Below, in pieces: positions 45,001 through 57,337 of a stretch of 64,000 nt of DNA. The notes below the pieces were generated by a model, which saw only the letters and a list, made by a program, of their open reading frames with translations, had not been told where the DNA came from and did no database searches. The position numbers and the translations under genes were made by a program. Numbering within the stretch: the stretch's first letter is position 1; the number at the start of each line of letters is the position of its first letter. Location: positions 29,344,644 to 29,408,643 of the forward strand of contig CM055875.1 of assembly GCA_029582165.1 (NCBI GenBank), given 5' to 3'. The DNA comes from Portulaca oleracea. Lineage: Eukaryota; Streptophyta; Magnoliopsida; Caryophyllales; Portulacaceae.

Positions 45001-48000
45001 AGTAGAAAAGAACCATTTGACAACTATCAGCGGCGACTTCTTTGGAAGCAAATCGTCCAACACTGGTTCAAGTCCTGGATACTGTCACAGAAGAGAGTTA
45101 TGTCATTTACAAATAGTAAATGCAATTATCGATCTTGAAATTACGAATACAATTTCTCCCCAGTCAAATCCTTATTGTTCATAAATAACGCGACAGTCAT
45201 TACAAACCTCCTCAGCTATGCTTTGACGAATTTTCCTTTGAACAGATGCCTTGACTTGATTTTGAGCAGATACATCTTCAGAAGTGAACCTAAGAAACAA
45301 ACAAGTCCCTAAACCTTAATCAAGAGATTAACTAGAAAATTGAACCACGGCACAAAAATCTAGGTACGTCAAATATGCTTCAGTTATGATGTCAAACATA
45401 ACCTCTATTCAAACTTCAAAGCAAAAGAACACCAATCCAAAAACTCATCACATCTGGAAAACTACATCCAGGTACATGAGTTATTCAGACTCAGAATTAG
45501 GTTAAGCACCAATCCAAAAAGTTATCCCAAGTGCAAATCTCCAGAAAGTTTCAGTTAATTTCCCCTCAAAATGTACACTCTTGTTACCCTCAAAAATCCC
45601 CCCCCCCCTCCCTTTCTCCTCCTCCTCTCACTTCTTTCCTCTAGACTGACCTCCTCAACTTTGATAACTGCTAACAATGAAAAGAAAAACAACAAAAAAC
45701 GGGATACATGCATCCATCAGTGACCATTTACATAAATTGTCACTTTAGAAGCGAATATACGAAACATATCACTGATTTAGGTTTTTAAGTTATGTTATCA
45801 AGGAAGGAAGTGGAGAAACAAAAGAATATATTTTTCCCTTTCTGAAACCAAGTTCCACACCCTTCCCGTCATTCCTTCTAATATTCATAGATATGGTTCA
45901 GCTGTCAATACTCCCTAGCACCACATTCGGTCTCAACAAGTGTAGCATTGTCAACACACTGATAAAATGTGCAAGAATATCTGGCTAAATACCATGACTA
46001 TACCTTGCACATATCTCCTAAAGTGTGGACAGTGGAAGGATTTTGAACCAACAATACTGTGGCTTTTCCCTTTCTGTTGTAAGGTTTTCCACATAAAAAT
46101 CGAGTCTATATTATCAATTTTCTGCTCCTAATTTAGTGCGCATCTTAGCTCACACAAAGACGGAAAGTCACATTTTCCTAAAAGTGATATCAAAGCACAC
46201 TTCAAGTTCAGCAACCATTTTTCTTGTGTAGTTCAAGATGGAAGGAGTCGTCACATTTGGGGGTGACAAGGTAAAATCGATGGTTGACAATTAAACCTAC
46301 TAGAAGGCTGAGATGGAAGATTATCTTGTGTGTAAAGATTTCAATGATCCTATTCTCTATGAGAACCGCCAAAAAAAAAAAAGAGAGAGAGAGAAAAAAA
46401 AACTGGAAGATGTCACATAGTAAGTAAGGTCGTAGAGACAATTTGAATGCATATTGACAGCCAGTCCCGTGGTTTTCCCTTCAAATTTGAGGGTACTCCA
46501 AGTAAAAACTACGTCTATACTCATCATTATTACGTTTCAGCGCTTCTAATTTAGTGTCAAAGAAAGAAAATGTCTTTCCTAACGCACATTCAGTATAAAT
46601 GTTTCTTTGTCTACTTACATTTGTCTACAATAATCCAAGGGAATTTCACAGAAAAGCAACTCCCAATATGAGTCCCACTTTCACGGAAGTATGGGGGGAT
46701 CTAAATATAAGAAGTCTTACCCACACACATATCACTATCAGCAGAGAGCTTGATTCCAATGAACCCAAAAAGTTGAGAAAGTCCTGAATAATGAAACCTC
46801 TACATAGGTTCCAATCCTTAGCCATGTCCTCTGAAATTCCTAGAAAAATCGGGTAATGCTTAATCACTTCTTTTAAACCCTTTTTGGGTCCCCTCCCACC
46901 TCTATTGCATTCTAAAAAGGTGACCTTTATCATAATTTCGTAGCTACACCTCTTCTTGACAAATGACCAAACCATCTAAGGCTAATCTCACTCATTTTCT
47001 ACTCTGCATGAACCACCTTTACCCTAGCTCTATCGCTTCAATTCCTATAGCCAAAAAATTACTCTTCAGCTACTTCAAAAGTGAATGGGTTACAAACCCT
47101 GAAATTGGAGCAGTGCCTTCACGTTCCAGGTTCCCACCATGGAAAACACATCTGCCCTATGCAGTGGTAGTGAAAAGTTTTCTACTGTCATCGGTTGACA
47201 GCTTTGTTGCCCTAGGGCCTACACTTCAAAAATCATCACACTTTAACCTCAACAAGCTATAGTAATTCCTGAGTCCCAACCCAAATTACATTTAAAGGTC
47301 GTTTCCTAGTTGTATTCCCTGTTCATTGTAGAAAGTTACATTGAATTAACTTCAACTTGGATTTGAGTAGCAGAAGCAAACTGAAGAAATGCTCCAACAA
47401 ATGTTACATTCTTACCTCAATATCGATGCCAGCAACTCGCAAGCCTCTCCCCCCCCCCCCCCCAAACCAACAAGAAAAAAAGGCAAAAAAGGAGGAAACG
47501 ATCAAAAACTATATAAGTTCTTAAAATTCACAGCTGCTATTCAGCTGGACCCAAATCAGATTCCCACAAACCGTTACAACCCAGAACCAAAAAATACCAA
47601 GGATGCTGCGAGAAAAGCAGTCTAAAGCAGTTCCAGATTTCCCTTGTATAAAATACTTTAACCACCAGCATTCAAAATTCCACCTTTAATGAACGAATGC
47701 AAGCGACAACGATTGATTTCACATTGATAGGGCAGGCAAGCAAGGCATGACAAATTCGACTGCAGAACAGCGGAAATGAATGAAATTTGCAAGTCTCAGA
47801 ATGACATCAGGACCTCGGCAGCGATTGAAATGAAGTAGCACATCATAAGGGGAAAACAATTAAAATTTGCAGCCTGTAAAATTCTAGATTACGGAGGAGA
47901 AAACAGAAGGGGGCTCAAACCCTATAAAGTATAGTAGGAGGCAAGGATAACAAGAGAGAATGGAATATGGAGAGAAAGATGGAGAGGAAGCATACTTCTT

Positions 48001-48006
48001 GAACAT
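39097..48006 (-). CDS. MCTS1: MCTS1 homologue (PUA-domain translation reinitiation/recycling factor)
   Basis: Eight minus-strand exons: 48006-47996, 45289-45208, 45081-45014, 44935-44838, 44516-44380, 44218-44151, 39525-39462, 39111-39097. All have GT-AG borders and join in phase to 180 residues (human MCTS1 is 181). The start MFKK, the block RIRQS-like [38 protein letters not shown] and [16 protein letters not shown] form the N-terminal domain. Residues about 92-170 are the PUA domain, with [41 protein letters not shown] and [13 protein letters not shown]1 pairs with DENR on the 40S subunit, promoting reinitiation after short upstream ORFs and removal of deacylated tRNA. Exon 8 (FSVD then stop) fits phase and length but is the least certain part. 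Intron 6 (4.6 kb) carries a LINE. Confidence 0.93.
39589..39957. mobile_element. MITE in MCTS1 intron 6 with CTGTTTGGATTGAGG termini
   Basis: CTGTTTGGATTGAGG at the left end is matched by its exact inverse at 39943-39957. The inner arms are GGGGAAGG/CCTTCCCC-type purine and pyrimidine blocks. A TAA-type target duplication is possible but not clean. Confidence 0.78.
40140..40437 (+). other. Unidentified protein-like frame in MCTS1 intron 6, opposite strand
   Basis: From an acceptor-like TTAG near 40150, a + frame stays open to a TAA at 40435. It reads [18 protein letters not shown], then [14 protein letters not shown] [20 protein letters not shown] and ends [11 protein letters not shown]. The residue mix is protein-like, but I do not recognise it. 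It may be an exon fragment carried in by a transposon. Confidence 0.35.
41095..44075 (-). pseudogene. 5'-truncated LINE inside MCTS1 intron 6
   Basis: Minus-strand pieces match the 35.6-kb LINE block for block: IKTF near 44070, then [16 protein letters not shown], then [19 protein letters not shown], a [12 protein letters not shown] catalytic block with Val for Ala, then [10 protein letters not shown] and the RNase H tail ([20 protein letters not shown]). Several frameshifts break it. The 3' end is A-rich near 41095. It lies in the same orientation as MCTS1 and is truncated at almost the same point as the 35.6-kb copy. Confidence 0.88.
45290..47995 (-). other. MCTS1 intron 1 (2.7 kb)
   Basis: It starts GTATGC after an 11-nt coding exon and ends TTAG before exon 2. 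Two blocks, about 46045-46165 and 46455-46590, share GTGG(C)TTTTCCCTT, then CTACGTCTATA/TCGAGTCTATA and CTAATTTAGTG. These resemble the R/U5 portion of copia LTRs and are probably old LTR remnants. A C-run lies at 47451-47463. No other gene is seen. Confidence 0.5.
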
Positions 48007-48207
48007 GGCAAGCAGCGAGTTGTGGCGAGGAAGAAAGATGAGGAGGATGAAGGCAGAGATTCAAGTCTCAAGCAATGGCGAGCTGTGTTGTGGGACTGAG
48101 TTGTGTTGTGTTGTGCGGCCTTCAGATGGAGACTTCCTGCGTGGGCGACAAGCAGTAACCGGCACCCCTACGCCCTCCCTGTTCTTGTTCTACTTCTGGG
48201 CTTCTGC

Positions 48208-48489
48208 TGGACGTGGCAAAATTTTGTCCGACCTAGATTATCGGTATTGTTCGACCTAGAAAAACTGGGTCTAATACTTGGAGATAAAATTTGGATATTG
48301 GCCGAATATTTAGATATAAAATTTCTCTTTTTTCTATTATCCGAACCCGATTTTAGCTTCGTCTGAATTGTCCGACCCGATCTAACCCGAAATAAAATTG
48401 GGTCCGAACATGAATTTCTCGTACGAATTTTGACATTGACCGAATTTATTCAACCCAAATTTACCGAACCTAAATTTTTGTCAGTTCTA
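48208..48489. mobile_element. hAT-type MITE about 200 bp upstream of the MCTS1 start codon
   Basis: Flanks GCTTCTGC (48200-48207) and CCTTCTGC (48490-48497) form an 8-bp duplication with one mismatch. The termini TGGACGTGGCAAAATTT and the inverse of AAATTTTTGTCAGTTCTA align. The interior has CCGACCCG/CCGAACCTAAA motifs like the copy at 4760. Confidence 0.75.
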
Positions 48490-48497
48490 CCTTCTGC

Positions 48498-50932
48498 TGG
48501 GTGGGGTGTTCACCCCTCACTAGACCGGGTATTCGGACCAAAATCACAAAATTTTGGGAATGAAAATCATATATATATATATATATATATTTCTGGCTAT
48601 AAACGGTGAGGATTATAATATGTGTGGCTTTTGATGGGGGTATTTTTGAAAGACTATAATTAATCATTTTACTTTTTTAAAAGAATTTTTAAATACATAT
48701 TAAATGATAGGATAAGTTACTATTAACAATAAAAAAAATATTAACTAATTATTATAAAAATATAATAATATAAATATAAATATTTTTATTTATAAATTTC
48801 TAATAACTAGTGTTAAACCGGTGCTATGCACGGATATATTAAAACAAAGAATTTTAATGTTAAAAAAATAACCATATAAAATATTCCAGCTTCCAATATT
48901 AAAACAAAGAGATTAATATAATTAGAATGAAATATAAATGACGACACAAATAATAAAGAGAAAGTGCATACAAAATATAGTGCAATAAAAATGTTTGACA
49001 TCATAAGGCATTTAATGGGAAAATTTTAAAATCCAAGTAGTACTGATCATAACGATCTTGACGTCCATCTTGTTTAATTGTCGAACCTGCAATTTAGAGT
49101 TATCATTTATAAAGTGATATATTAATTATACGAAACAAATTGTGCAGATTGAATTAGAAGTATGGAGGAGGTTTACCCTTTGTACCGGTATGTGTTATGC
49201 ATGTGAATTAGTTCTTCCTCCTAGTTTTTAGAACATGGGACGATAAGACGAAATGGACTGTTTATGACATCGGTTCGAACCATCCATAGGCACCTGGAGG
49301 CTCCACTATGAACCACCATGGCTTGTTGTCATCCTGTTGTAGGAGATCTATATAGCTCGCCATGGTTAAAGTAGATTCTGGCTATACGAAAGGACAATAG
49401 AGAAATTAACAAATAAATAATTGACAACAAATGGCGTGAAATTGAAATATGCAAATTCATGTGCTAACCTGTGCTGCATAGGCGTCTAACTCTTCTATGT
49501 TACTATGTAAAAGTATTTGTGCGCCTTCGTGGAAAACAGAAAAAGATTTTGTGCCACTACAATCTCGCAAGGTAACTATGAAGATAAATCTTCAGAAGAA
49601 AGACATCAATTAGAATAACTTATGTGTGTCTAAGATACATGCCTATAATGAAAGGGGGAGAAATAATAGCCGGCAACCACCAACACCACCAGGAGACTGC
49701 CTACAATCCCGCCGACGACCGCCACCCTCCATTAGTCCTCGCCGATCATCAGAGTTGCCTCTGGAGGCTATTAAAGTTGGTCATGTGCTGTTGTTGTTAC
49801 TGACTGTTGCAGTTGTGGTTACCGCTTGTTGTTGCCACCTCCGACCACCCACTGCCGCCCGCGTCGACCTCCAGGCACTGCCCCGACCCCCATTAGCTCG
49901 TCGTTGACCACCGAAGCTCTGGCCACTCACCCTCTTAACCCCTGTGTTTTAAATTTGATATTTTGGTAAATAATTTAGGTTCACTATTTATTGTTATTAT
50001 TATCGTTAGGACTTGTGTAAAAAGGTTTTTGGGTTTTCTAGCTTGCATTAGTATATTAAATATAAAGAAGGGGGTTTACGTAAATTAAAATTATTATGTT
50101 ATATTAAAACGGTATTTTTAGATCTTCCTAGTGGGTTTTGCAAATTCTAAATATATTATGATTAGTAAAGTTTTGATCTTTATGTGGTAATCTCATTATT
50201 ATTGTTTTATTATCATGTACTATATTGTTATTACGAGTTTTGTCGAGTTTTTCTTTACTTAAACAAAAAGGGTTTAAAGTTGTTATAATAGTGGTTCAAT
50301 GCCCTTGTTGCGTATTATAGTTTTTAAAGTATAAATTTTATTTTGGATTATTAGTTTTGAGGTTTTGCAGAAAATGTTATATTAGAGAGTTAAATTGTTT
50401 AATTTGGAAATTGGTGTTAGTTAAAATTATTATGTTATATTAAAAGGGTATTTTTAGATCTTCCTTGTGGGTTTTGCAAATTCTAAATATATTTATGATT
50501 AGTAAAGTTTTGATCTTTATGTGGTAATCTTATTATTATTGTTTTATTATCATGCACTATATTGTTATTACGAGTTTTATCGAGTTTTCCTTTACTTAAA
50601 CAAAAAGGATTAAAGTTGTTATAATAGTGGTTCAATGCCCTTGTTGTGTGTTATAATTTTTAAAGTATAAATTTTATTTTGGATTATTAGTTTGGAGGTT
50701 TGCAGAAAATGTTATATTAGAGAATTAAATTATTTAATTTGGAAATTGTTGTTAGTTAAAGTGTAAGTTGACCTTGGTTGTGTTAGGAGGTGAAGCGGGT
50801 TATCTTTGACCTTAGTTCACTGTTTTGGAGCCCAAGTTAGAGTTTTGGGATCAATTTGGTGGAGTTAGGATCGGAGATACCCATTAAACAAAACTCGGTA
50901 ACAGGACCGATTTGTTGGATTGTAATATAGAG
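48498..50932. other. Repeat-rich intergenic region before the gypsy element
   Basis: It includes an (AT)n run near 48571, a minus-strand Helitron-like end at 48807-48834, and a short GC-rich patch at 49659-49905 whose frame is proline/arginine-rich and probably not a gene. A 336-bp tandem duplication is listed separately. No host gene is recognised. Confidence 0.5.
50085..50755. repeat. Tandem duplication, period 336 bp
   Basis: Copy 1 (50085-50420) and copy 2 (50421-50755) both start TTAAAATTATTATGTTATAT and end TTGGAAATTG(G/T)TGTTAG, differing at scattered bases and small indels. They lie just upstream of the gypsy element and are not part of it. Confidence 0.9.
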
Positions 50933-50937
50933 GCTAC

Positions 50938-51702
50938 TGTTCGGTCTCATTTTGAGCCGAATTAAGACCGTAAATTGAGTATTTTTTTATTGCGATTTCT
51001 TCACTTAATTGGAAAATTAGTGTGATTTGTAGATCTTAATCCAAATTCATAGAGAAGTGAAAAGAAGTGGAGAAAAGATGAAGATTTAAGAGAGAATTGG
51101 AGAATTAAAAAGAAGATGAGAAGAAGAACTAAAAGAAGCGGCCCAATCGCGCGAGATCCGGCCCAAGAATGAGGGGAAGACAAAAACGCTGGTTGCGTTT
51201 TTAAAACGCAGGCAGCGCCTGAGACAGAAAGTGAGGAAAGTCGAGTAATACAAAACGTTGGTTGCGTTTTTAAAATGCTGGCTGCGTTTTTCTACGGAAA
51301 ACTCAAAGACGAAATACAAAACGCTGGCTGCGTTTTTCTACGGAAAACTCAAAGACGGAATACCAAAACGCTGGCTGCGTTTTTCACCCACTGCCTATAA
51401 AAAGACCTAGCCGTCGCGAATTAAGGGGGTTACTTTTTAGATGAATTATGATAGTTATTTTTTTAGGTTCACTCGTTCTTAGCATTATTGTTCTAGGGTT
51501 TAGTTCATTGTTTTTTTTCTTGCTTTTGCTACCATTATTCTTCGATTGTAATTCACTCGTCCAATCTTTAATGCAATTCAATTTTTAATTCTCGTTCTTA
51601 TCGCTTTTTGTTTCTAGTCTTGTTATTTCGAGTTATTAGTATTAGTTCCACAAAAAATCCAATTTTTAGTGAAGAGGAGGATTAAGGTTCCTCGAATTCT
51701 CC
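50938..51702 (+). repeat. Truncated 5' LTR
   Basis: It matches the 3' LTR from TGTTCGGTCTCATTTTGAGC through CTCGAATTCTCC, then abruptly changes to gag-like coding sequence. It holds five GCTGG(C/T)TGCGTTTTT units and a TATA box at 51396-51403. Confidence 0.9.
51396..51403 (+). promoter_or_regulatory. TATA box in the 5' LTR
   Basis: TATAAAAA sits downstream of the fold-back repeats and marks the U3/R side of the LTR. The 3' LTR has the same box at 57835-57842. Confidence 0.6.
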
Positions 51703-51838
51703 ACCTAGGGTAACCCTTTATAACCAGTTATACCCATCTTATGACCCACCACCATCATGTTTTGTATTTCCCAACCTGCCTACAGGAGTGACCTTTGACC
51801 CTAGGTAGCACTACACCCAGAACCTACCACTGTTCACG

Positions 51839-54717
51839 GTGACTGGGTTAGCATTGATATGGACTGCAGAGTACAAAGAATATATTAGCATGATAACTCT
51901 ACCAGGAGGCCCATTTGACTATGTGCTTTTAAAGTACTTACCTTTTTCTCTGAGGGACGTCGCTAAGCGGTGGATGTACAGCATCAAACATCAGTCCATT
52001 AATTCTTGGGACAGTTTTCTAAAAGTTTTCATGAAAAAGGTTTTTTCCAACATCCTTGGCTACTCAACTAAGAAATTCGATTTTAAAATCCAGACAGGAC
52101 GTAGGAGAACCTTACTGGAAAGCTTTCGAAAGTTTCAAAAACTTGCTGTCCCAATTCCCTCATCATGGTCTTGACTTGGTACGACTATGTCAGATTGTGT
52201 ACGAGGGTGTTGACCATGATACCAGAGTCACTCTAGAATCAATATGTCAGGGGGGTTTCATAGACAAAACTGTTGATGAGGCCTGGGAGTTCTTAGAGAG
52301 CATGTCCGAAAGGACAATGCAATGGGGAACCACTAGAGATGAGTCCTTAGGTGCGCAATTGTCTAATGTTAGGGGGGGGTGTACATGTTGTGAGTGAGAG
52401 TATAAGTTATGAGGCAAGGTTTGCTTCTCTTGAAAATATGATTAAAACCTTAGCCCAACAACAATTAGCTGTTTCACAACCTAAAACCTGTGCTCAGATT
52501 AACTCTTATGACCAGACTGCTGCTTTTGTGCCCCCACCACATGTGTCATGTGCCGTATGCCAAGGTGTTGACCATGTTTATTCTACCTGTCCTATTTATA
52601 TTCAACAATTGGCTGCTAGTACTGAAAATGTGAATGTTATGCATCATAACTATAGGCCTGACCAATACCAACCCTACCAGCACCAGGGGATGCGTAAGCA
52701 CCCCTTACTCTCTTATGGCCCCGGGAATCAGAATGTGTTGAGACCACCTAGTCAGGGAGGGGGTTTCCAAGGAAATCCTCCCCCTCAGAATCAACCACCA
52801 CACCAGGCAGCTTATCAAGCTCCTAGAGGGCCACCTATCCAACCCCAGATTGCCAAAACCCGACCTCCACCAGGGTACACTAATGAGGATAAGAATGAGA
52901 GAGAAATTAGGGAATTAAAGAATAACCTGAGGGAAGTTAAGGAATCCATGAAGAGTGATATTGAGAAAGTGTTAAAACAAATGAATGATCAATTCTCTCA
53001 AATGATGCTAGCTAATAGAGATAGAGGATCTTTTCCTGCGCAGCCTGAGGCAAACCGCAATGGGCAAGCTTCAGGTTCATCATCTGTTGACCCTAGTCAG
53101 GTTAGAGGCCTGAATGTGGTTATTACTCTTCGCTCTGGGAAAGAGATAGATAATAAAGTGCAACTGAAATCTTCTGATATGTGTAATGAAAAGACTTTGA
53201 CTGATAAATCTGTTGATGATGAGTCAGATGGAGCGAGGCCAACTGTTACAGTTGAGCCTCCTCGCACCAAAACCATGTCTAAAACCAACCCTTTGACTAG
53301 TCCACCATCTCAAGGGGCCTACAAACCCCCACCACCTTATCCACAGAGGTTAAAGGGGATTAAGGACCAAAAATTTTTGGACAAAATTAGGGAGACTTTT
53401 TCTCAGGTTAAGGTGAACATACCTCTTTTAGATGTTATTCAGCAGATTCCCCCATATGCCCGCTTCCTTAAGGAGCTTTGTACTACCAAGAGGGACACCC
53501 AGGTGCCCAAGAAGGCTTTCCTAGCCACTAATGTGAGTTCTATTCTGTCGAACCAGATGCCTATTAAGTACAAAGACCCTGGATGCCCCACTATCTCTAT
53601 TACCATAGGTGATAGTTTGATAAAAAGGGCATTGCTTAACCAAGGAGTTAGTGTGAATCTGTTGCCTTTACATATGTATGAGATGCTGGGATTAGGTGAA
53701 CTAAAGCCTACTAGGATGGTATTACAATTGGTTGACAGGTCCACTAGAGTACCTAAGGGGGTAGTGGAAGATGTTCTGATTAAGGTTGGGGAATTTGTGT
53801 TTCCTGTTGACTTTGTAGTACTAGAAACTGCTAGAGTTCAGAGTACTAGAGATGAGATTCCTGTTATTCTAGGCCGCCCTTTCCTTGCTACTTCTAATGC
53901 CTGGATTAACTGTAAGGATGGTAGAATGAAATTAACCTTTGGGAATTTGACTATGGAATTGAATATTTTTAACCTGCAAAAGTCACCCTTAGGTTTTGAT
54001 GAGCATGAGCAGAGTACCGTTAATTGGGTGAGTGATTTTGTTGATGATAGTGATAAATCTGACTGTGTTGATATGTCTTTTGCTGATGAGTTGAATACAC
54101 TAGGAATTAATCCTGGTGATTTGAATTCTTTGTGTGATTTTGATGTGTTTGATGGTGATGTGCTATATGAATCTTTATTTGCATCTCAAACCAAACTTGA
54201 GATAGTTGAGCCTGAACCACCTTCATCCACCACACTTGAGATGAAACCCCTTCCTTCTGAGCTGAAATATGCTTTTCTTGGCCCTAGTGAGACCAACCCA
54301 GTAATCATTGCTTCTGACTTAGGTAAGGACCAAGAAAACCAAGTAATTGAGATTCTTAGAAAGAACAAAGGAGCCTTAGGGTGGACATTAGGTGACATTA
54401 AGGGGATTAGCCCTTCCATTGTTCAGCATCGAATCTTCCTAGAAGATGAGAATGCTGCCCATAGAGATCCCCTTAGGAGACTAAACCCACAGATAAAGGA
54501 GGTAGTCAAGAAAGAAATCCTTAAGTGGCTAGACCATGATATTATCTACCCAATCTCTGATAGCAAGTGGGTGAGTCCAATCCATGTAGTCCCTAAGAAG
54601 GCTGGTTTAACTGTAGTTGAGAATGAACAGGGAGAGTTAGTTCCTACTCGTGTCCCTTCTGGTTGGCGAGTCTGCATTGATTATAGAAAACTGAACATAG
54701 AGCCTGGTGGGCTTTAA
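51839..54717 (+). pseudogene. Gypsy gag-protease-RT polyprotein remnant
   Basis: Gag similarity (LPFSLRDVAKRWM, then SINSWDSFLKVF) starts in one frame and passes through two shifts (near 52060 and 52370) into a 788-codon frame at 52351-54717. That frame has a zinc knuckle CAVCQGVDHVYSTC (residues 67-80), a long proline/glutamine linker and a retropepsin-like domain. There the active-site DxG reads NQG (Asn codon at 53638), with VILGRPFLAT intact. The RT start follows (LDHDIIYPISDSKWVSPIHV, then CIDYRKLN). The frame then ends where RT is fused to integrase sequence. The gag start is deleted. The missing protease Asp alone would stop processing. Confidence 0.9.
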
Positions 54718-55115
54718 AAACCCTTAACCTTGATTTGTCAGCAGCTGGTGAGGTGAGGAGACTTACACTTTGTGAGCTTGAGGAGTTAAGCAGAGAAGCC
54801 TATGAAAATGGGCGATTGAGTAAGGAGAGGTCTAAAATCTTACATGATAAGATCATTCATAGAAAGACTTTCTTCTCGGGACAAAAGGTACTCCTTTATG
54901 ATTCCCGGCTACACTTGTTTGTTGGAAAGTTGAGATCCAGGTAGACTGAACCCTTTATTGTGACTCAGGTATACCCTTCAGGAGTGGTTGAGATTAAGGA
55001 CCCATCTAACAATTCTGTGTGGAAAGTGAATGGCACAGGTTGAAGCCTTTCTTAGAGTTTCTTGATACTGCTGACGTGGAATGTGTCACATTCCACGATC
55101 CACCTAGTGTTTGAA
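54700..55115 (+). pseudogene. Integrase C-terminal fragment
   Basis: In another frame straight after the RT break: WWALKTLNLDLSAAGEVRR, then CELEELSREAYENGR and KVLLYDSRLHLFVGKLRSR, a stop, EPFIVTQVYPSGVVEIKD and a final short tail. This is the C-terminal region of gypsy integrases (linker plus SH3-like barrel). The catalytic core, RNase H and most of RT are deleted. Confidence 0.85.
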
Positions 55116-55392
55116 GGAAGGTAAGTCGAGATTCTTGTATATAGTGTAAATCTAAACCTTCTCTTCTTGATTTTTCTTGAGTACTTCTCCTAACCGTGCT
55201 TTGTCAAGCGAGAAGGATTGAATCTTTTTGCAAGAAACCATCCAGGTAATATCTTTCCTTGGCTTCTTATTACAGTTAGTGAGTTGGGTTTTTTTCTTTT
55301 CCTTACTTTATTTTATTTTAGTATTTTTCTTTTTCTTTTCTTTTGGGTGCTTGCTTATCTCTATTTCTTATTACAATAAGGACATTGTTAGC

Positions 55393-55535
55393 CTTTTTTT
55401 GTGGGAGTGGGGGAGGCATGCATGCCGGCTTGAATTTTTCCTTTTCTTTTGTGTGCTTTTTCTTTTGTGTGGTGTCGCCTTAATCACAATGAGGACATTG
55501 TAGAGTTTTTGTGTGGGAGTGGGGTGGCACAAGTG
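55393..55535 (+). repeat. Duplicated polypurine-tract-like blocks
   Basis: GAGGACATTGT followed by TTTTTGTG(TG)GGAGTGGGG occurs at about 55378-55425 and again at 55490-55530. A related TTTGTGTGGGAGTG lies directly before the 3' LTR at 57323-57336, where the functional tract should be. Confidence 0.6.
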
Positions 55536-57337
55536 CCTTACTAGTTTTTGGCAAAATTTTTAATTTTTTTAATTTATTTTTAGGTTTAGTCTGTCCGGAA
55601 TACCTTCGGTGATGATTTGTAAACCGATTAGACTTTCAGTTTGTCTTGCTTCACCTTGAAAAGTTTGGTTGAGAACCTAAAAGTTTTTGAAACTGTTTTT
55701 CTTCAAATCTTCTGATTTTGAGTCAAGTTATGAAAGTTGTGTTTAACTGCTTTGACTAACTTAGTAAGTGTAAATATGCGTGTCACAAATCTTTGGGCTA
55801 GGTTTAGTTGAATGAGCCCCATCCTGTGAGTCCACATAACCTAAAAAGTATGAATTGATCACTTTTATCAATTCTTTTATTTCCTTGAGTGACTCCACCA
55901 CTAGTTGCACCTCTAGAACTTGTTTTGCATCTTGTTTGAAATTGCATCTTTGCATTACATATTGTGACAATATGATTGAGACATTCTTTTTCTATATTAA
56001 TTGAACTACATAGCCAAACAACCTCCCTAATAATATTATTACCATTCTTTAGCCCCGCTTAGTCTTTGATTACCTTTCTTTTTGTGATGAAACCCCGACA
56101 ATACAAGTCATGACCTTTATTAATTCCTACCCTTTGCCTTGCTTGGATGTGTGAGAATTCATTATTTCAGGAGCGAAAATTGGTTCGGTGTTGCTGTGAA
56201 TGGAATTGAGATACTGGGGGTGTAGTTTTGATTTTAATTGAATTGGGACATATTACATATCCCAATTGTTATGAGTTAGCCAATTGGTTATGTTGTTCTT
56301 TTGATATATTGAGGTTGAGGCTAAGTTTATATATTCGTGTTTCTTCTCCCTTGACCACCCACCAAAAATAGAAGTAGAAAAAAAGAACAAAAAGAAAAAA
56401 AAATGAGGAAAAAAAGAATTCAAAAGAAAAGGGTGATTAAGGGAGACTCAATTAAAAGTTCTTAAAGCTTTTGACCCAGTTGTAAAGTTTGATAAGGTGT
56501 TTTATTCTTAATGAGTGAGAAAAATGAGTTCCTAGTATAATTAAGCAAGAAGGTGAGTTGAGAGTAATTTATTTTGAAAATCAATCCAAGCATGACTCTT
56601 TAACTCCTCATACCCAAATATTACCACTCCTTTTCCCTAACCTAAGCCTCGTTACAACCCTAAAAGTTCTCTTGATTGTCACTTATGTATTTGCATACTA
56701 GCAGTGGAGAGCGAGATTCTCACCAAGCCTATGGTAGGTTGTTTCTTTTGGTTTGAGTATGAGAAAAACCCACATACACATTCAAATTTGAGTGTTTGAG
56801 CGTTCAATTTCTATCCTAAAGTGAGGTTTGCTCTTTTAACTGGCCTACGTCCATAACCAACCGCGCATATTTGCATTCATTTTAAGTTTGTTGGCAGTTT
56901 TTCGCATCTAAAATACTTGTTCTCTTTACTTAATTTCGAAAACTTAATTCTATCTATTTTACACTGATTTTGTTCTCTTCCAGATTGATATGTGTATTTG
57001 CTTGATGGATTGATGTGTTTGATTGGTTAGCCTGAGGGGGTGTTCCGTTGTATTTGTAACCCTTTTATTTCTTTTTCCTGTTTCTTTCTTGAGTCTTTTC
57101 CTTTCTTTTTAATTTGAGTCTACTTTTTCTTTTCTTTTTCTTCGATTTTGTGGGTATAGTTGCTATAAACCCTCACGAGACCTTCCTCGTCCACTTGGGC
57201 TGCCAAGGGGTTTAAAGGGCTTATTGCATACGCTAAATGCGATCGTGATTCCTACGAAAGTGAGTTAGGATAGTTTAGTTTATTTTCATTCTTTGTTTTA
57301 ATTTGCTCGGGGCGAGCAAACCTTTGTGTGGGAGTGT

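Noticed and set aside
47389..47625. 78-codon proline/lysine-rich frame
   Set aside because: It lies in MCTS1 intron 1 over a C-run and A-rich tract; composition alone creates the open frame.
49626..49907. 93-codon proline/arginine-rich frame
   Set aside because: It is driven by a GC-rich patch, with no motif and no splice context or family match.
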